NCBI GenBank assembly: GCA_947561395.2
Contig: OX387190.1
Coordinates: 11,712,858 to 11,776,857, forward strand
DNA from: Buxus sempervirens
Taxonomy: Eukaryota; Streptophyta; Magnoliopsida; Buxales; Buxaceae
Reading direction: 5' to 3'
DNA length: 64,000 bases
The notes beneath the pieces were generated by a model, which was not told where the DNA came from, made no database searches, and was given only the letters and a program-made list of their open reading frames with translations. Position numbers and translations under genes: made by a program. Shown here in pieces: positions 21,166-34,700 of this stretch. Position 1 is the stretch's first letter, and each line of letters begins with the position of its first letter.

Positions 21166-22846
21166 AATAAAAAAATTACAGATTTGCCCCTGGATATTCG
21201 CAGATTCATCCGATACTCTAAGATATTCACAGATTTGGTCCCTGCGAAATTTTGCTTTAAACCCAGGGATATTTTGCATGTTTGGATATTTACGGATTGC
21301 CCCTCAAGATATTTTCTTGCGCTACTCGCCACGTGTGCGGCTTTTTGCCTCGTGTGTAGCTTTCTGGGTTTTGCTGCTCGGAAACTTCGACAACTCATAT
21401 CTCCTTCATCCGGACTCCGATTTGAGCAAACTCAGTTGCGTTGGACTCATATCAGAGCCCTCTATCCAATGATATAGAGCTAAGCACCTGGCTCGGGGTT
21501 CGGAAAAAAGTCAACTTTCGGCTCACCCTCAAGTTTGACTAGCCTATAGATCCTTTATCCGGACTCCGATTCCAACAAGCTCAGTTGTGTTGGACTCGTG
21601 TCGGGATTCTCTTTTCATTGAGATAAATCAAGGTGGCCAATTTTTTCTTGATCAAAAAGTCAATTTTCCACCCCTTAGGGTTTGACTTTCTGTTTAGGGT
21701 TTGCATTTCCGGCTCTTCCGAGAGCGGAAAAATGAGGTGCTTACAGAGTCGATACACATTCGGGACATATTGGCCCGTTGAAATCTGGAGTTTTGCACAT
21801 ATGACTTGGTGCATTCTGTTTTGGTTTTGGGTCACTGGTGTGACAAGGCATGTTGCCTGTTTTATTGTATCCCGCAGGGGCAGATTTGGTATACAGATAT
21901 GGTTATGTATTTGGTGGGTGTTATTGAGAAGTATGTTCATTACCCAGGTTGGTTTTCTCACTGTTGAGTGGGCTTAGCAGTTATATGGATCCATAGAATA
22001 GCTAGTAAGTGAAATGTGTATTAGAGGGGTTTGAATTCTGTGTCTGAGGCATTCCATCATCTCGAGGATGGTACCACTTCTGGATTGGTCGGTCGCTACG
22101 TTACCCACTCCTGGATTGGTTGGGCTGTACATGCTAACTCATGGTTGGGTTCTTCCGTTGGTGTTGAATAGCCAGACTGCAGGGCGGCTGGTCCATCGTA
22201 ATTCGGTTAGGTAGCATACTGGCACATGTCTACTCTCTTTATTTGGTATACTATTTCATGAGTCCCATGAGGTGGACAAACTGTATTTCATTGTTTTCTT
22301 GATTCTTATTGTGGTTATTCGAATTAAGCGTTGCATATTTAGTTTGGTCAACTATTTGCATGACTGCTTACTGAGATAGTGTTTCTCACATTATTGTTAA
22401 TCGGTTTTGTTTTCAAATATTCCTGGAGAGGACGTTGCCGGGGTAGAGACACCAGGAGAATACTGTGATTACCAAGAAGAAGATTATTTCATTCTTGTGT
22501 AGGATATAGAGAGACCTTTAGATTTATGTTCTTAGGGATTATTTTCAGTATTTATATTAAGGAGCTTTGATGTCTTTTGAAAGGATGATTAGTATCTTCA
22601 ATCCACACCTTGGTGGATGTTATTTATGTTATTTAGTTGAACTCTTTCCAGACTTCATAGATGAAAAATAAAAAGATTATTTTGGTAGTTTAATTCTGCG
22701 CTTCTGAAAGATGATTTTATTTCCGCACTCTGATATAATTAAGGAAGTTGTTTAAGTCTGGAATAGTGTTTTGGGACATTTTCCCTAATGAACCAGATCT
22801 GGGTTTATGTGTTTAAATAAACCTGGATCTAGGGCGTTACATTCCA

Positions 22847-24095
22847 AGTGATGGTAATAGGACGTGTCGCTCTTTATTTGATTTACCAAGCAATCAATAT
22901 GCCAAAAGTTTATCATATTATCTGTTCATGACCATCTTCGTTCTTAATGATCCTGTGTTCACATGTATCCAGCTCTGGTTTGATGATTTGAGCTCTCACC
23001 AACCTCAAACTACTTATCAATGGAAACAGGATCCAATATTGTGTTGGTGATCTTTCAGTTTTTCCATGTTCCTAGAGATTGACAAAGTTCTTTCTGCCAA
23101 TGGCATGTCAGTAATTCTTGATAACTATGTCTGTCAAAAACGGATTCATAGATCGATTAACAAAAACGAAGGATATAACAAAGGCAATAAAATTATACGT
23201 CTTGCAAATATTAAAAACAGAACAAAATAGCATGGAGAGATAATAGAAAGTTCAAGAAAAACAAGAACAACAAAAATCAAAGAATCACCATGTACCACAG
23301 AAAGGGAAAATCTAGATAACAGGGGCCTCAGATTTCCTTAATCCGAGAATTGCAAAACATTCAAAAAGTTCAAGAATCAAGAATAAGCTGATGCAATAAT
23401 TTTGTTCTGTATGTTTTATCGAAATCAAAGAACAACCAAAACCACCCAAGATTCATTGAGATAAGCTTTGAACCAAAACGAAATAAGTTCTTGATTTAAA
23501 GACATAAATTAATGGCCTCTTTCATCGGAAACAAAAGAACTACAAAAAATACAGTTTCAGAAGAGCAGAATATACACACTGGTAGATGTGCGGTTGAAGC
23601 AGAAATAAATCAAAACCTAGAATTTGCTTGAAACGCTTAGAAACGAGAGAACTACGAAACACAGTCATGGAGAGAGTGTCAAGCGAAACGAATCCAAGAC
23701 GATAATCTATTCGGATGTGAGCGCAAACATGGATAAATAGCCAAAAATCTATACTACTGTTAAAAGTACGAACTATGTATTTTTCATTTTCACATACCTA
23801 AAATATCTGTAATTTCACATATTTATCTATTTAAAAATACTTTTAGTGAAAATATAAAATTAAATTACTAATCTGAAATTATAACCTATTTAATTTCTAG
23901 TTAAATATATACAACGATTGGTAAATTATATTTTCCTTATCTTGAAATGCTCACAATAACGAGAAGAACAAAATCGTTCATTTTTTTTTCTCTACTTATC
24001 TTCTTTTCTTTCTCTCTAATACTTATATACTTGTTAATATTAATAATTATAAAATTATTAAGTTTTACTAATATTCATCTTCTCTAAGACAATTA
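22847..24095. other. pre-insertion sequence, no gene recognised
   Basis: 22847-23100 continues the ~200-bp diverged repeat of 7255-7490. From about 23100 to 23760 the minus strand has the look of a T-rich leader or intron ending TTTTTGACAG before 23125, and then a short open reading without a recognisable domain. 23760-24095 is very AT-rich. This is the largest stretch in the left half without LTR hallmarks, and could be old host DNA or an unrecognised element. Confidence 0.35.
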
Positions 24096-25535
24096 TGTAA
24101 ATTATATTTTCTAACCTAGTTAATTTTTCCAATTAAATATAGATAGTGATTAATAAATTATATGTAAATAATTTTTTCTATTTAATCTATTTTATACATT
24201 AATTGTTGTGAATTCAGAATACTTAATAGATTGCATTATTAACAAATTAGTAATGTACAATATTATTTAAGACTTTGTTGGAAATATATTCAAGGAGAGT
24301 AGAAATTAGATAAAAACGAACTACGTTCTATATTAGCATCTCTATTTTAGTACCATATTTGCTTATGGTTTTTTTCTCATTTCATTCGACAACATCAAAC
24401 AAGGAAGAGAAGTTAGCTTTTTTATCTATGAGGGATTGAACAATAAGAGACCATAGGGTTTTGGAAGATATCAAATGACACTAGATAGAGATGAGGGAGG
24501 TGAGAAGCATTCACATTGGAAGTTTTCCTGGTTGTTTGCTTTCTTGATCCTAAAGGAAGTATAGAAAAGTGATGATTTTAAAGGACTTAATCTTTGTAGA
24601 TAATCTTAAATCAATAAATAATTGATACGAGCAGATTAGGAATGTTTTAAAAGAGTTTGAGTGAAAACCAACTGATTAGAATCCAAGAAAAGTGAAGAAA
24701 ATTACCTAGAATTCGTAGAACAGAAAAATTTTGAATTTCCGAAATTGTACTAGCGCCCAATGTTTGGCTCGAACGCCAAATATGGCGCTACATTGAGAAA
24801 AATAGGTCGCCCAACCCAATTCGATCGTTACATAAAGTATTCCACCGTGTGTGTTTTCTTAGTCTTAAAACCAAGATCATCGCTTTACCTATTTGTTCTA
24901 GTGCTCAAGGTAGAGCTCGAATGCCACATCAGGCGCTCAAACATGAATAAACCTACCTATTGCCCCACTTGTCGCTCGAGCGTGACAGTGAGCGACCTTT
25001 ACTAGATTTTTATTCCAATTGACGCCCAAATTAGTGCCCTACTTAGGCTTGAGTGCCACTTTCCTGAATTTTGAAAGTTTGACCATTTGACCTAATTTTT
25101 TTATTCTATAATGATTTTTGAGGAATTCCAACTCATGTACCAATTAAATTATGGTATTTTGAAGTTGTTTGCATAGACCAAAACTTTATTTCAATTTTTA
25201 TAAGGATTTTGGGTACGTTTTGGCTAAAAAACTTGAGTTTAGGGGTTTTTGACAAACATATGAATTTCTTTTAACTTGAGTTGTATTGTATGGTTTCAAC
25301 ACTTGTATTTGAATTGTTTAGCCATGCTTTGACTTCCAAAATGATTTAAATCAATCTTGAACCTAATTTGAGTATTCTGACCATGTTTTGGTTTATGGTT
25401 TGAAGAGATGGAATTTATGCTTACTTTGTCCTTGACACGTATGTGTCTCTATGTATGTGGATTGGTTTATCACGTATATGACTTCGTGTATGCGACTATT
25501 TGTGATGTACATCCCAGGCTTGTGGCATTAGTCCT

Positions 25536-28070
25536 TGTAAGACATGGAAAATCACCTTCATGATCTCCTTATCATCACACGGGGTTCACAAAATGTTGGA
25601 GTTGCCATCATTCAAGTTAAGGTGTGAATGGACACCAAAGTGATCATAAAAAGAACAAAATAGAGTTAAAGCAGCTCTAATTCATGGTCTTGTCCAAAGA
25701 TTGGGTAAGGGGATTAGGTTATGAGTAGGGGAAGGTATTAGACACCCTACTTATCCAAAAAAGATGGTTGCCATATGCTATTCATGCTTAACAAATTGCT
25801 TTCAAATAAAAATCAATCAAATGTACTTAAAAAGAGACAAACATATGTGTGATTTCTCCGTATGAGTAGTCCAATAGATCTTGGACTCTCTCTATGGTTG
25901 CATCACCTGTAGGACTTCATGATTAAGTAAGAATCAAGGTAAAACTTGAATAAAAGCAAGCTAAAACAAATCTGGAAAAATCAACTCAAGATTAAGCCAT
26001 TTAAACTTGGAAAACTCAACCAACCATAAGTCATTCAAATCAAACTCAAAATGAAGGAAACCAAAGCCATTTGAAAGCTAATATGAAGTAGAAGATTCAG
26101 AAAAAATTTCAATCAAATCCAATTAAAATCAAAGAAGATATACTTGTTCAAAGTTGTTGCAAAACTGTAAAAGTAATAAGTAACCAACTTTGAAAGCCTA
26201 TTCGTGGAGAGTGGCTCCATATAAATCCTTGAAAATTGGTATGAATGAAGTATGAGGTGTTATCTTTCAAATGGAATAAGCCTCACTAAAAACTTCATCC
26301 ATTTGTGGTTTGTAGCTCTCTCAAACATGCTTAGAGGATCACATATTAACTCTGTATTCTGATACTGAGCAGTTCAAAGTCAATCAAACATACAGAGCTC
26401 AAATCAAAGTGGAAAACTCTTGAAACCAATTGGATTTGAAAATAGACTCATAAAGGAAAACTCAGAGATTGAAATCACTCAAATCTGAGTTAAAATGAGC
26501 CTTTGGTGCTTAACGAAAGTGACAAGTTCAGCAATATGATTTGATTTGATCTATCAACTTTAATCAAATGGTTTGAAAACACGACTCCATATGAATTGTT
26601 CAAATTTTACAGGATTAAACTAGACATCTTCATCTATTACATGTCTTTGGAATCATTCAAAAATTCATCCATATAACGAAGTTATGAATGATTCAAGATA
26701 GGGCACAGGTTCTGTTCAAATTTGTAAAATTTAAGGAAAAGTAAGCCAAAACTGTGTGTGTGCATTTGATTCAATTAACTTCAATTGAAATCACTTGAAT
26801 TGAGGATTAAAAACACTTAAAAATATTTAGGGTAAGGTTTTGGCTCAGATCTCTCATTAATTGGAGAGGAGGAGCCAAATTTACCCAAATTAGTGTAAAA
26901 ATGCCCAAATAAGAGAGATTAGACCATGGGGTCCTCTCTAGAAGATAAAACCACTTGAAATCAACTCATAAAGCCCTGAGAGATTGCTCTAAGGCCGCTA
27001 ATCTCAAATCTACTACATTGAGCATAGTAGGTCTTAAATCTAAGCCTATTTTGACCAAAATCAAGTGATGTGTGCATGGAATTGTGTAGAAAATCAGATT
27101 TTTGAGGAGATAATTGAGATCTATGCTATAAAGAGCCTAGATCTATATAATTCCTCCAGGATCAAACCCAAAATAAGCACAAACAGTACTCACATACCAT
27201 TATAAGCAAAGAAAGCAATTACTTCATCGAAAAGTGGTTCTAAGCCTAAGGTTCCATTCTAAAACTTGTTTCCCCTAGCTCTCTCTTCACGTTTTACAGC
27301 TAGAGAGGGTGCTTAAGGTACTTTAAGCATGGTTTGGAGTTCCAAACACAAACATGGCCTTATTTACAAAAAGGTAAAAGGAGAGAGTGCTTGAAAGTTA
27401 AATGGAAATGAAGAAACAAGTAGAGAAATTTACCTTGGTAGCTTGAGAGAGTTGAGTAGAGAATTGGGCAGAGGTTCTCTTTTTCTTCAAAAGCTCTATT
27501 TATAGGCAAGGCCAAGGGTATGCCAAAATACCCTTCTAGATTCTTCCAATTCAAGCCTAAGGCATGAATTGGAGTAAATCTAAAGGTTTCAGAGGGTAAA
27601 ATAGGAAGATCAAGTCTCCCAGAGAGAGGTATGAAGGGTAAATAAGGCTCAGATCCCAAGCCTTTATGAAATTGCACAAATTGAACGTATTCGTATATAC
27701 CATACGGTTTTGTCCAAACCGTATTATATATGCGGACAAGACCAATATACCTGAAAACCACACAATACCTACGGATGAGATTCTGTTACGCACCATGTGC
27801 GTTGCCAACGTGGCGAAACGGCCAAAGCTTCTAGAGCGTGGCAGCCCACTTGCATGCATGAGAAAAGCATGATCTCATCCGTAATATATATACAGGCGCG
27901 TCTGCATACCATATACAAACAAAACAAAATTAAGAAAATCCGCACTTTACATACGAGAAGCAGACTTTTGCTTTGTTTTGAGGTTTTGACAAATGTCAAA
28001 ATTCAATTAAGATATTTTAAACAATTTTTTATTATTCTCTCAAATTTTATTGCAATTTGGGGTGTCTACA
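25536..28070 (-). mobile_element. Tat/Ogre-like solo LTR, second type
   Basis: 2,535 bp. On the minus strand it starts TGTAGACACCCCAAATTGC, a common plant Tat/Ogre LTR start, and ends CCATGTCTTACA. The flanks GTCCT (25531-25535) and ATCCT (28071-28075) match 4 of 5, and the flanking tandem repeat is continuous when the unit is removed. A palindrome with TACGGTTT arms at about 27701-27722 and an ACGGATGAGAT inverted pair (27771, 27871) mark the probable U3. TGGCAACTCCA, minus strand, lies at 25607-25597. Confidence 0.8.
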
Positions 28071-28120
28071 ATCCTCCACCCGTGGATTCGAGATGGGTAT
28101 ATTCTTGTGACTTTAGTCTT

Positions 28121-30571
28121 TGTAAGACCCCGAATTTTTCCTAAATAATAAAATAAATTAATAATTAATACTCTTGAGGATTCTTATTGATGGAAATAAT
28201 TTATAATTGTAGGTGATATTATTATTAGTGGAGATCAGGAATTTGGAGCAGATCAGACCGTACGATCGTGAGATATCGAGGTAAGATTAATATTTTAAAG
28301 TTGATAAGTTATGATTGGGTGATGTGAATTGAGTTTTATGCAAGCATGTTGCATGGGATCGTATGTATATAAATAGGTATAGTGTATGCCCTAATATACG
28401 GTTGGAATACTCTTGCTTGTATTCGTTTAGTATTCAACAGCTGCAAGGAGCAGTCGTACGACCGAGAGCAACCAACAACTGGAAGAAGAAGAAAAGGGAG
28501 AGAGTTTGCTTCGATCATCATCTTCTGAGCATTGTCTAGTGTCACTGAAGGAATTGATAGTGCTGTTCAGAGGAGAAAGGTTGGATCGAATGTAACAGAG
28601 GTAGGTAGCACCGTTTGCCGTTCGTTTTGTGTTTTGTGGTTATTCGATTCGTGTTTGCATGTTTTACAGATGCATTTGTATGTATTTACTTTGATATTGA
28701 TCTTATATGTATGTTATAATTCTTTAGAACACAAAAAATGGATTTCTCACACTCGGTTTGCCGTTTTTGCTTGGGTGCTAACCTCCCTGTGCTCAGCGCT
28801 CATAACCGCCGGTTAGCGGCCATGTTAAAAATTAGACTGCCAACCCCTGCAAAGAGACAGAGGGTCAGCGGTTGAAATTGAACTGGCACTAACCCCTGAG
28901 CGCCTAAGGGCCCCTTAGCGCCCAAAACAAAAAATTCAAAATTTTCAGAATTTAATTCCTAATTCAATACCAAACAATTTTTAATAAATCTTAATAATTA
29001 AATGAGATGTTTTAAGCCAAAATAAATTACCAAATACCCTGTTTTGCAGAAAAATAAAATAGGAAGTTATTTTAGGATATTAGTTGCTGAAATTTGTAAA
29101 TGATAAGAAGTTCTAAGTTTTATAACAAACCAACTTTATGAATTGGGTTAATTAATTATGAGACATTATATTATACAATATTAACTAGATTTCTATATAC
29201 TGGACATCCAAATCAGAATTTCAACCCAGATAACCCGATATTGATAAAAAATTACAGATTCACCCTTTTATATGCCGCTAGGCACTACTGTTTACATAAA
29301 GAAGAGTCCCTAGGGATCTTTGGTGTCTAGTGGGTAGAGCTGATTATAGATCTATAAACTAAGCTAGATAGCTAAGGGATATTTCATTTGGGTTGAGTTA
29401 CTCCCTTGTGTGAGTGCGTTTCCTTTGCAAGTTTGGTTGCACTGGAGGGTCCCGTGTCTGTAGGGTCATTTCTAGCCTCAGTGGTGATACTTGTACACAT
29501 GGATTAGCGGCCATCTCCATGTATTGATTTCGGTGCTGTATGCTGGTGGTTCATGCCAACTCTGTTGAATCATGTGCAATAAGTCGGTGAGTACGAACCT
29601 TATCTAAGGAGATGTCTCGAGTTTGAGTATCATTAATGGAATCGCCCCTAAGCCGCACGGTGGTATAGCATTTGGTTGAGAGTCTTCTCAAAAGGTTTAT
29701 CTGTATTTTTGAGTCCTATAATGACATTGAAATCATGAACATTGGTTATTATTATTTTGTCACGTGCTAGAGGCATGTATCTGATATACTATGGATGGAT
29801 GTGACTGCTTAGTACATCTCGGTTTTATTTGGACCCGGAGTAGTTTGTATCATTTGGATTATGCTTTTAAATCCTGAATCTTGGTTCTACTAACAATGCT
29901 ACTATTCTCAGATATTTAGAAATGATTTAATTGCTGATTTGTAATTCAAGTTCGTTATGAATATTTAATCGAGCCTGCTTATCCGTGATTGCTTAATCGT
30001 ACATGAATGTTTATTTTCATATATATATATATATAAACTGTTTATAGCATGCATGTGTTACCTACTGAGATATTCGTATCTCACCCTACCTTCTTATCTT
30101 ATTTTTCAGCCGATACGCGAGAGGGGGATCATAGTGGTGATTTCCAGGCAAATTTGACTGACTTTTCACCAGAGGAGTGCTATTATCCGGATTTGATCTG
30201 AGGTTGAGGAGTGATGATGACTTATTGATTTTGACAGTTATTTTGGTCATTTGGTTTTGATGTATCTGAGAGATTGAGAGATTTAGTAACCCATTGATAC
30301 AAAACTTGATTATTGGATTGGATGGTTTTATTTTATTTCATATTTATGATGATGTTAGGTTTACACTTCCACACAATATGTTTCCGCACTCTGATAGTTA
30401 ATGATAAATGGTTTATTTAATTCTTCAGTCTGGTTATATTTGATGTTTATATTGATATGGGCCCTGTAACACCTTGGATTCAATTGTTGAACTAGATTCG
30501 GGTTGTTACAGTAGTGAACCGAATTCGGGTTTGGTGCTGGTTTTGCAATGACCCGGGTTTGGGGCGTTACA
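28121..30571 (+). mobile_element. solo LTR (family A), copy 2
   Basis: 2,451 bp with perfect GTCTT duplications (28116-28120 and 30572-30576). It starts TGTAAGACCCCGAATTTTTCC and ends GGGTTTGGGGCGTTACA. TATATAAATA at 28366-28375, donor-like AGAG/GTAGGTAGCAC (GT at 28601), GC block 28790-28925, hairpin TGAGATATTCGTATCTCA at 30066-30083, TTTTTCAG (AG at 30108-30109), TTCCGCACTCTGATA near 30383. The first 200 bp align well with family A copy 1. Confidence 0.9.
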
Positions 30572-30830
30572 GTCTTCCACCCATGGATTCAGGGTAAGCG
30601 TATGCTTGTGGCTTTAGTCTTCTACCCATGGATTTGGGATGAGAATATTGTCCATGGCTTCTGTCTTCTACCCATGGATTTGGGATGAGCTGACATTCAA
30701 TGTGTATTGATATTGTATTGAGATGCTCATGGCATTGGTCTTCCACTCATGGATTTGGGATGAGATTGGATGCTCGTGGCTTTTGCCTTCCACCCATAGA
30801 TTTGGGATGAGCAAATCTCAATGTTATTTG
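30572..30830. repeat. ~60-bp tandem array of the outer LTR
   Basis: About five degenerate units containing CTTCCACCCATGGATTTGGG followed by ATGAGC and a TGGCTTTAGT segment. Parts of the same array lie at 25510-25535 and 28076-28120, separated only by the two LTR insertions. Confidence 0.85.
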
Positions 30831-31752
30831 TGTAGACTGTTGGTTACTCACATGTGTGGTTTGTTGAATGCTTTGGATTTATTTATCGTTGGTTTGGTTT
30901 AGTCATATACCTCATTACTTGATTTTAAAATTTATGGATTGTTTTCTAGCATGCACATTGCTACTTGTTGAGATTTATATCTTACTCCGGTTTTCCGTAT
31001 TTTTGATTTACTCTTGGTGACGTCAACAAGCTTGAGGTGATTAGGGAAAATGGTAGAATCTAGTTGTGACCCAAATATGAGTTAATATTGTAGAAAGTGG
31101 TTTTATTTTTATTTTCCCCTTATAACTCCAATAATAGTGAAAAGTTATAAATTATTATGAATTTTAGTTCTCTTTGGCCCACAAACACTAACACTTCAAA
31201 TTCGGATAAGAAATTCAGATTCGATGCGTTACAAATTACGTATCGGTGTGCGCACGTCTATCCGTGGCTCATGCGAGAAACAGGCGTTTCCTTTTGTGAA
31301 CCCTGTGTGCTCTCCTTCGCCTATGCGAGAGGGATTCGCGTAGGCTTTGGTTTGGGATTAAGGAATTTATGAGGGAATGAGAGTCGTAACTACCTTATTA
31401 AGTGCAGGTAGACAATTGGTCTTATATGTCTGTCTAGGGCGTGGTTTGCGCATTAGAGATTCTAGTTAAGGGCCAAGTTATGATCCAAGGAAGTCCATAG
31501 ACACCTCGGTTCACCCCGCCAAAAGACGGATCCCACGGGCATACCTGGTTAAGGTTTGATCGAGTTAACTCACTTATCTCACATGTCCTAAACCGATATG
31601 CACACATGATTAGGTTTGTGCCATACTACTTAATTGATGCAGGTCCCTTTAGATTTTTATCTTATTAATGTTTAAGTGTTCTGTGTTTGATGGCCGACCC
31701 GCATTGGAAGGCCCACAGAATCCGAGATAGGCTAAGGGATAGCCTATGTGTC

Positions 31753-34700
31753 TGTAAAATCCCGAATTTTTAATAGAATTAAAATTTTGAATTTATGAAT
31801 GTTAATTTATTGAATTAGTGGAAAATTTCAGAAATGGAGAAAAGGAAGTTATTTAGGGTAAAATTTCAAATTAGTGTTAAGAATTATTAAAGATTATAAA
31901 TTGGTCATTTAAGTTTCATTGGTTGGGCTCTGGTGGTTCGGTGGTGTAGCAAGCAAGGGTATTATGGTAATTTTAGAGATTTACTGAAAAGATGTTACTT
32001 AAGATAAGTAGTTGTTATATGTTACAGCAAAGTTATTAATAATAATATATCTTAATTTAAGTGCTTTAATTAAAATGATAGTGCTAGTACAGGCTAGTGG
32101 TGGAGTTACAAGTCTTTAATCAAGTGGTTAAGAGATTGACCATGTAGAGAATCTCTATGGGTGAGCACTCAGCAAATCAAGAAGTGATTTGAGCGCCATC
32201 GAATATTATAAATAGGCTACTCATGTTAGTTGCGGGTTCGTTTGTTGAATTTGGAGGAAAAATCAGAGAGCAACTGCTGGAGAAAAGCAAGGGTTCTAAG
32301 GGTTTGCTTGAGTTGGAGAAGGTTGGAGATCATCGGAGGAGAATTCTTCCTGATTAGAGATCCCAGTAGCTGGGAATTTGCGAAGGTGCGATCGTCTCAG
32401 TGCAAATCTACAGAGATCAGGTAAGAATCATTCGTTGAAGTAATTAGGGATGAAATTCAAGTGAGGAAGCAAGTTTCAACTCAGATCTGAGCAGATCTAG
32501 TTGTTCATGTAGATCTGAGACAATCGATTGTTGAATTTTCATTTCGGAGGTGTTTTGATCAGAGAATTTGGAAGCTAGAAGAATTATTCATCTAAGCAAG
32601 TAAGTAGCACTTACTTTCTACCGGATTGCAAGCGTATTTGATTTGAAGCATGAATTCAATCGCTGTATCTGAAGTTTTATCACCTGTGAGTGTCATTCGA
32701 GCGAAATCCTTCTAATTATAGTTATTTCATGTTAAATTAAATCCAAATTAGTTCTAGAAGGTTTTTAGGAGGATTATGCACATGATTCAATTGTTGAAGA
32801 GTTTTAAAATTGGTTTAGTCCTGTTTAGACTTGATTTAGTAGTGTTTAAAATAGTTTCGGAAGAACAGAGAAGTGTGTGCTGAGTACAGCTGACTGACAA
32901 GAGGTCAACGGTACTCAGCCGTAGTTATAAGTGTTGGATGCATTGAGGGTGCTGAGTGCCGCCTACTAACAGTAGGTCAGTGCACCCTATAAAAATGAAA
33001 ACCCAATGCGGCTAAGAAATTTTAAGTTGATTTCTCTAATTTTATGGTTCAAAAACCTATTTAGAAGTTTAATTAAGATGTTAGTATTAGTTTCAAGTGA
33101 GTATAATCTACTGAATTCATACCAATAATTATGGAGAGAATTTAAATAATCAAAGGTTAGGATTTAGAGTATTTTTCATTTGGTTTGGTAATAGCTTAGT
33201 TCGGCTGAGTCATGGAAGATTTAATCCAAGTTTCCTAAACCTAATTACTACTCTAGGATAACAAAAGCAAAGTAATAAAGTTGCTGAAGTGGGAATGTAA
33301 GGAATATTTATAGAACCTAGTAGTGAGTTGCTGATAATTTCTTTAGCAACTCAAATTCAGATTTTCAGCTATTAACTCTGATTCTCAGAACTTATTAAGA
33401 TTGGTCATGATCTGGAAATATTAAACACTGAATCTCTACAGCAAATTTCCAGTAGATGAACAAGGGAACTTTAGCAAAGAATATTAAGAGAATAACTTAG
33501 AAAACTTTCATCCAACCTAATAGAAGTATTTGAGCATAACTCTTGCTGATTTCAGGTATTTTTGTAATCCATGTCTTATTACTGAATTTCATATTGTGGT
33601 ATCATTTAAACTTAGTTTTATCTAATTTTGTATGCTGGACAGAATTTATAAAAGAGATTTCCTTGAGTTATTTGTTTACACAGATTGGTTTGAATATGTA
33701 CTTCGGTTTTGAAAATACATTTAGAGTTTCATAAATTATTGTTCTGGTCCTGAGTGACCCATGATAAAGATGGTTTGTTTTAGTATTTGTTACATCAGAG
33801 GTTGGTTTAATTGTTACCAGAGGTTGGTTTATTTGCTACCAGAGGTTGGTGGTATTTGCAAGTTCATTTATGATTAAAGTAATGGTTTTGAACTAAGTTT
33901 GGTCTAGCTTGTCCTGGATCCAGAGTCTAAGCTTAGTAATGCGATGTGTTGACTTTATTATTGTAATTGTATGGCCATGAGTGTTGCCATGACCAGGGTA
34001 GAACAGCCTATATCCTTAATAGGCCAGGTTGTCAATGCTGAAACTCGGAGTAGGCCAGCATTGGATGACAAAGTTCCTTGGTAGGCAGTCATTTCAGAGT
34101 ACTGAGTCTATGTTGACTAGACTGCATTCCAGGAGGCTTGGATGTTGCTCTGGCATGCTGAATTACCCACTATAATTAAATACATGACATTGGCCTCGAT
34201 GTTTTGTTTTATCGGTATTTGTATCTCCACCCCAGTGTAGAGCAACACCAACACCATGAGTAGTTCGGTGTTGTCATTGTCAATACCCATAGTAGGTTGG
34301 CATTGGATGACAATACCTGGAGTAGGACGTCATTTCAATATCTGTACCTTGGTAGACGAATATACACACGGATGTGTGGACTTGAGCATGATGTGACTTT
34401 ATTGATATTGGCAATTGATTTGATTTGAGAAATATCTATTGGATTGTTTGAGATAATTGGTTTCATCGAGACGTAGTTTATGATTACATTGGATTTCGTG
34501 AATATTCGGATTATTTGACATCGAGAATACAAATTGACTTACATATTGGATTTCATTGGCTATATCATCTTTGTCTGCTGAATTATTGTGAGCTTAGTCA
34601 GATTAATCGTGTTATCGCCATCGTTACATGCTTCTTATTCGATTCATGTTTTATAACTATGAAAAATTTATTTGTGCATACATATGCTGCTTATTGGGAT

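Larger units (their letters stand above)
12659..21745 (-). mobile_element. Tat/Ogre-like solo LTR (family E), copy 2, with two LTRs nested inside
   Basis: On the plus strand it begins TGTGCGCGCGTCGG and ends GAGGTGCTTACA, the reverse complements of family E ends, with perfect GAGTC duplications at 12654-12658 and 21746-21750. Excising the LTRs at 15483 and 18055 leaves about 3,955 bp. It carries a palindrome cluster (20919-21165), a GGGTTTCCGGGT palindrome at 13559-13583, and several CTG/CAG hairpins (14315-14800). The 170-codon open frame at 14572-15084 lies over these hairpins and is not a recognisable protein. Confidence 0.86.
11268..22841 (+). mobile_element. solo LTR interrupted by a nested Tat-like LTR
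   Basis: It starts TGTAAAATCCCAGATTTT and ends GGATCTAGGGCGTTACA, flanked by perfect TTCCA duplications (11263-11267 and 22842-22846). Removing 12659-21745 and one GAGTC leaves about 2,482 bp. Features: donor-like CCAG/GTAAGTAGT (GT at 11972), GC palindromic block 12190-12370 with TCGCTCGAGCGA, a short repeated zone near 22060-22140, hairpin TGAGA/TCTCA at 22372-22388, and TTCCGCACTCTGATA at about 22720. The acceptor reads TTTTCAA rather than TTTTCAG. Confidence 0.85.
24096..31233 (+). mobile_element. LTR (family C relative) split by two nested LTRs; left end tentative
   Basis: The right end GATTCGATGCGTTACA at 31233 is followed by AATTA. The only matching left site I see is AATTA at 24091-24095 followed by TGTAAATTATATT, which is weak in this AT-rich context. 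Excision of 25536-28070 and 28121-30571 leaves about 2.1 kb. The family-typical parts are clear: GC block with GTCGCTCGAGCG (24750-25065), a tandem array shared by the flanks of both inserts, hairpin TGAGAT/ATCTTA at 30969-30984, and an ACTCTTGGTGACGTCAAC tail like family C. Confidence 0.55.

Noticed and set aside
7491..21745. A 14-kb element with inverted TGTAAGCACC termini
   Set aside because: The left LTR is bounded by CTTAC at 11216 and the right by GAGTC at 12654 and 21746, so they are independent insertions.
23125..23740. 5' UTR and first intron of a host gene on the minus strand
   Set aside because: A TTTTTGACAG acceptor-like site and a T-rich segment are present, but the following exon is open for only about 30 codons with no domain, and it overlaps the diverged tandem repeat.
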